Virus record (IMG/VR): IMGVR_UViG_3300024346_000163
Coordinates: 1 to 41,661 of that record
Length of the DNA: 41,661 nucleotides
Source of the DNA: a virus
Strand: one strand, 5' to 3'
Shown here: positions 40,091 through 41,661 of the stretch, piece after piece
Layout: each line of letters begins with the position of its first letter
How positions within the stretch are numbered: the first letter of the stretch is position 1
Notes under the pieces: generated by a model
The model's input: the letters and a program-made list of their open reading frames with translations, nothing else
The model's database searches: none
Told to the model about the DNA's origin: nothing
Position numbers and translations under genes: made by a program

Positions 40091-41661
40091 ATGGCAGAAA
40101 AGATTGTATCACCTGGTGTATTTACAAGAGAGAATGACCTTTCTTTCTTATCACAAGGTATTGGAGAAATCGGAGCAGCAATAATAGGACCATTCCATAA
40201 AGGACCTGCATTCGTACCAACCGTTGTTAGTACACAATCAGAATTTGAATCAATATTCGGTACACCGAATGGTGATTTCTACACGGGATATACCGTACAA
40301 AATTATTTAAGAGAAGCTGGAACAGTAACTATCGTTCGTGTTGGACACATCGGTGGTTATACTCATGTTGACCCAATTGCAATTAAAGTAAGTGGTTCTA
40401 ATGGTATTCATGTTGTTGGTACTCTTAATGTAACTCACAATGGTGATGAATCAGTTGGTTTACCAAGTTCAGTAATTACATCTGTTCCATCTTCTTCTGC
40501 ATTTTCTATTTCAGGTTCTGAATTAGGAACTGAATTATCTGCATCTATCTTACCATCTGCTGGTAATGATTTGTCGGATGTATTTGGTGAAAATGCAAGA
40601 GGTTCTAAAAATGCTTATGTTTACAATTACTACGAATCAGCTGCAACTAATTTAGTAAATGAAATTGCAAGTGGTTCTCAAGTAATTTTAGAAGTAATGC
40701 CTGACCAAGATTTTGCTCAAGATATTTCTCACGCTTCCACTCCTTGGATTCAATCACAATTAATTTCTGGTGAGAGACACAATCTTTTCCAATTACATAC
40801 TCTTGGTGATGGTTCAAACTATAACAAAGAATATAAAGTATCTATCTTTAATGTAAAGGCAGCAGGAGAAACCAATTCTACTGATTACGCTACATTCTCA
40901 TTAATGATTAGAGGCTATTCTGATACTGACAGAAGAAAATCTGTATTAGAAACTTACTCTAACTTAACACTTGACCCTGCATCTCCAAATTACATTAAGA
41001 AAGTAATTGGTGATATGAATGTTACTATTGATGCAAATGGTAAACAAACAATGAATGGTGATTATCAAAACCGTTCTAAATTTGTAAGAGTTGAAACTGC
41101 TGAAGAAGGTTCATTCCCAATCATCGCAGGACCATTTGGACATGAAGCTTATACTAACACAGTATTAGTTGCAACTGAAACTGAAGTTCCTGCAGTGGTA
41201 TTCTCAACTGATTCAGATTCTAACACTGCTTCAAGTGGTACATCATTTAGTGGTATTGATTTAGAAACTGCAGTAGTTAAGATTGATAATTCACACTACC
41301 TTAAACCAATTCCAACCGGTGCTGGTGTAGGTTCTAACGTTGCTTTTGCTTTTGATTCTACATTATCTTATGAACTAACCGGTTCTGATTCTGCAGATGT
41401 AAATAAAAGACAATTTACAGTAGGTTTCCAAGGTGGATTCGATGGTGTATCTCCAACAGTTAAAGCTGCAAAAGCAGGTGATTCTGATTGGGGTGCTGGA
41501 AACTCTCAAGGTTTCAACTTATCTACTTCAACTGCAAGTGGTTCAGTTGCCTATGTAAAAGCAATCAATGCAGTATCTAATCCTGATGATTTTGATATCA
41601 ACTTGGTATCTGCACCTGGTGTTGTTCGTAGATTACATTCTTATGTATTTGATAAAGTAGT
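40091..41661 (+). CDS. 18: tail sheath protein (gp18-like), 3' truncated by window end
   Basis: The ATG at 40091 is nine bases after AAGGAG, and the frame stays open to the window edge (523 complete codons). The N-terminus matches T4-type gp18: I-V-S-P-G-V-F-T-R-E, then A-A-I-I-G-P-F-H-K-G-P-A-F-V-P, F-E-S-I-F-G near 54-59 and V-T-I-V-R-V near 79-84. The middle carries inserted beta sequence. The sheath polymerises round the tail tube and contracts on infection. Its conserved C-terminal polymerisation domain lies outside the window, as does any tube gene (gp19). Confidence 0.95.
   Translation, partial: MAEKIVSPGVFTRENDLSFLSQGIGEIGAAIIGPFHKGPAFVPTVVSTQSEFESIFGTPNGDFYTGYTVQNYLREAGTVTIVRVGHIGGYTHVDPIAIKVSGSNGIHVVGTLNVTHNGDESVGLPSSVITSVPSSSAFSISGSELGTELSASILPSAGNDLSDVFGENARGSKNAYVYNYYESAATNLVNEIASGSQVILEVMPDQDFAQDISHASTPWIQSQLISGERHNLFQLHTLGDGSNYNKEYKVSIFNVKAAGETNSTDYATFSLMIRGYSDTDRRKSVLETYSNLTLDPASPNYIKKVIGDMNVTIDANGKQTMNGDYQNRSKFVRVETAEEGSFPIIAGPFGHEAYTNTVLVATETEVPAVVFSTDSDSNTASSGTSFSGIDLETAVVKIDNSHYLKPIPTGAGVGSNVAFAFDSTLSYELTGSDSADVNKRQFTVGFQGGFDGVSPTVKAAKAGDSDWGAGNSQGFNLSTSTASGSVAYVKAINAVSNPDDFDINLVSAPGVVRRLHSYVFDKV

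Overview
The window is part of the virion-structure region of a T4-like myovirus genome. Every recognisable gene is on the + strand. The DNA is AT-rich, genes are tightly packed (many TAATG or ATGA stop/start overlaps), and I see no tRNA, insertion sequence or CRISPR array. The host is most likely in the Bacteroidota (Flavobacteriia-like). That inference rests on a signal peptide ending in SFSQ at 114-512, which is common in that group, and on the low G+C. It is an inference, not a demonstration.

Layout. 114-512 encodes a small exported coiled-coil protein. 517-2097 is the large terminase (gp17). 2144-12180 is the head-assembly block: portal (gp20), prohead protease (gp21) and a set of proteins built from 55-150 residue modules separated by a repeated E-S-V-N-E (or I-N-E, L-N-E) peptide. 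12223-12546 encodes a bS21-like ribosomal protein. 12706-15436 holds the acidic scaffold (gp22-like) and the major capsid protein (gp23). 15585-19104 holds gp13-, gp14- and gp15-like neck and tail-completion proteins plus two small beta-rich proteins. 19108-39659 is about 20 kb of tail-fibre and adhesin genes sharing N-terminal, internal and C-terminal modules. It includes two S74 chaperone-tailed fibres, a GT-B glycosyltransferase and a protein with an intein-like Hint domain. 39728-40003 is a short coiled-coil protein, and the tail sheath gp18 starts at 40091 and runs off the window.

How the parts work together. gp20, gp22, gp23 and gp21 should build and mature the prohead, and gp17 fills it. 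The x-N-E sites fit the known T4 gp21 specificity (hydrophobic-x-Glu). The most interesting reading is that several long ORFs are polyproteins: an N-terminal capsid-targeting peptide followed by a string of small domains that the prohead protease cuts apart inside the capsid. The phage bS21, the strong Shine-Dalgarno sequences before several structural genes, and a recurring TATA(T/C)TTATA element upstream of transcription units suggest a dedicated late-expression programme.

Limits. All assignments come from reading motifs and remembered family patterns. No database search was run. Fibre functions, receptor specificity and proteolytic processing are inferred.
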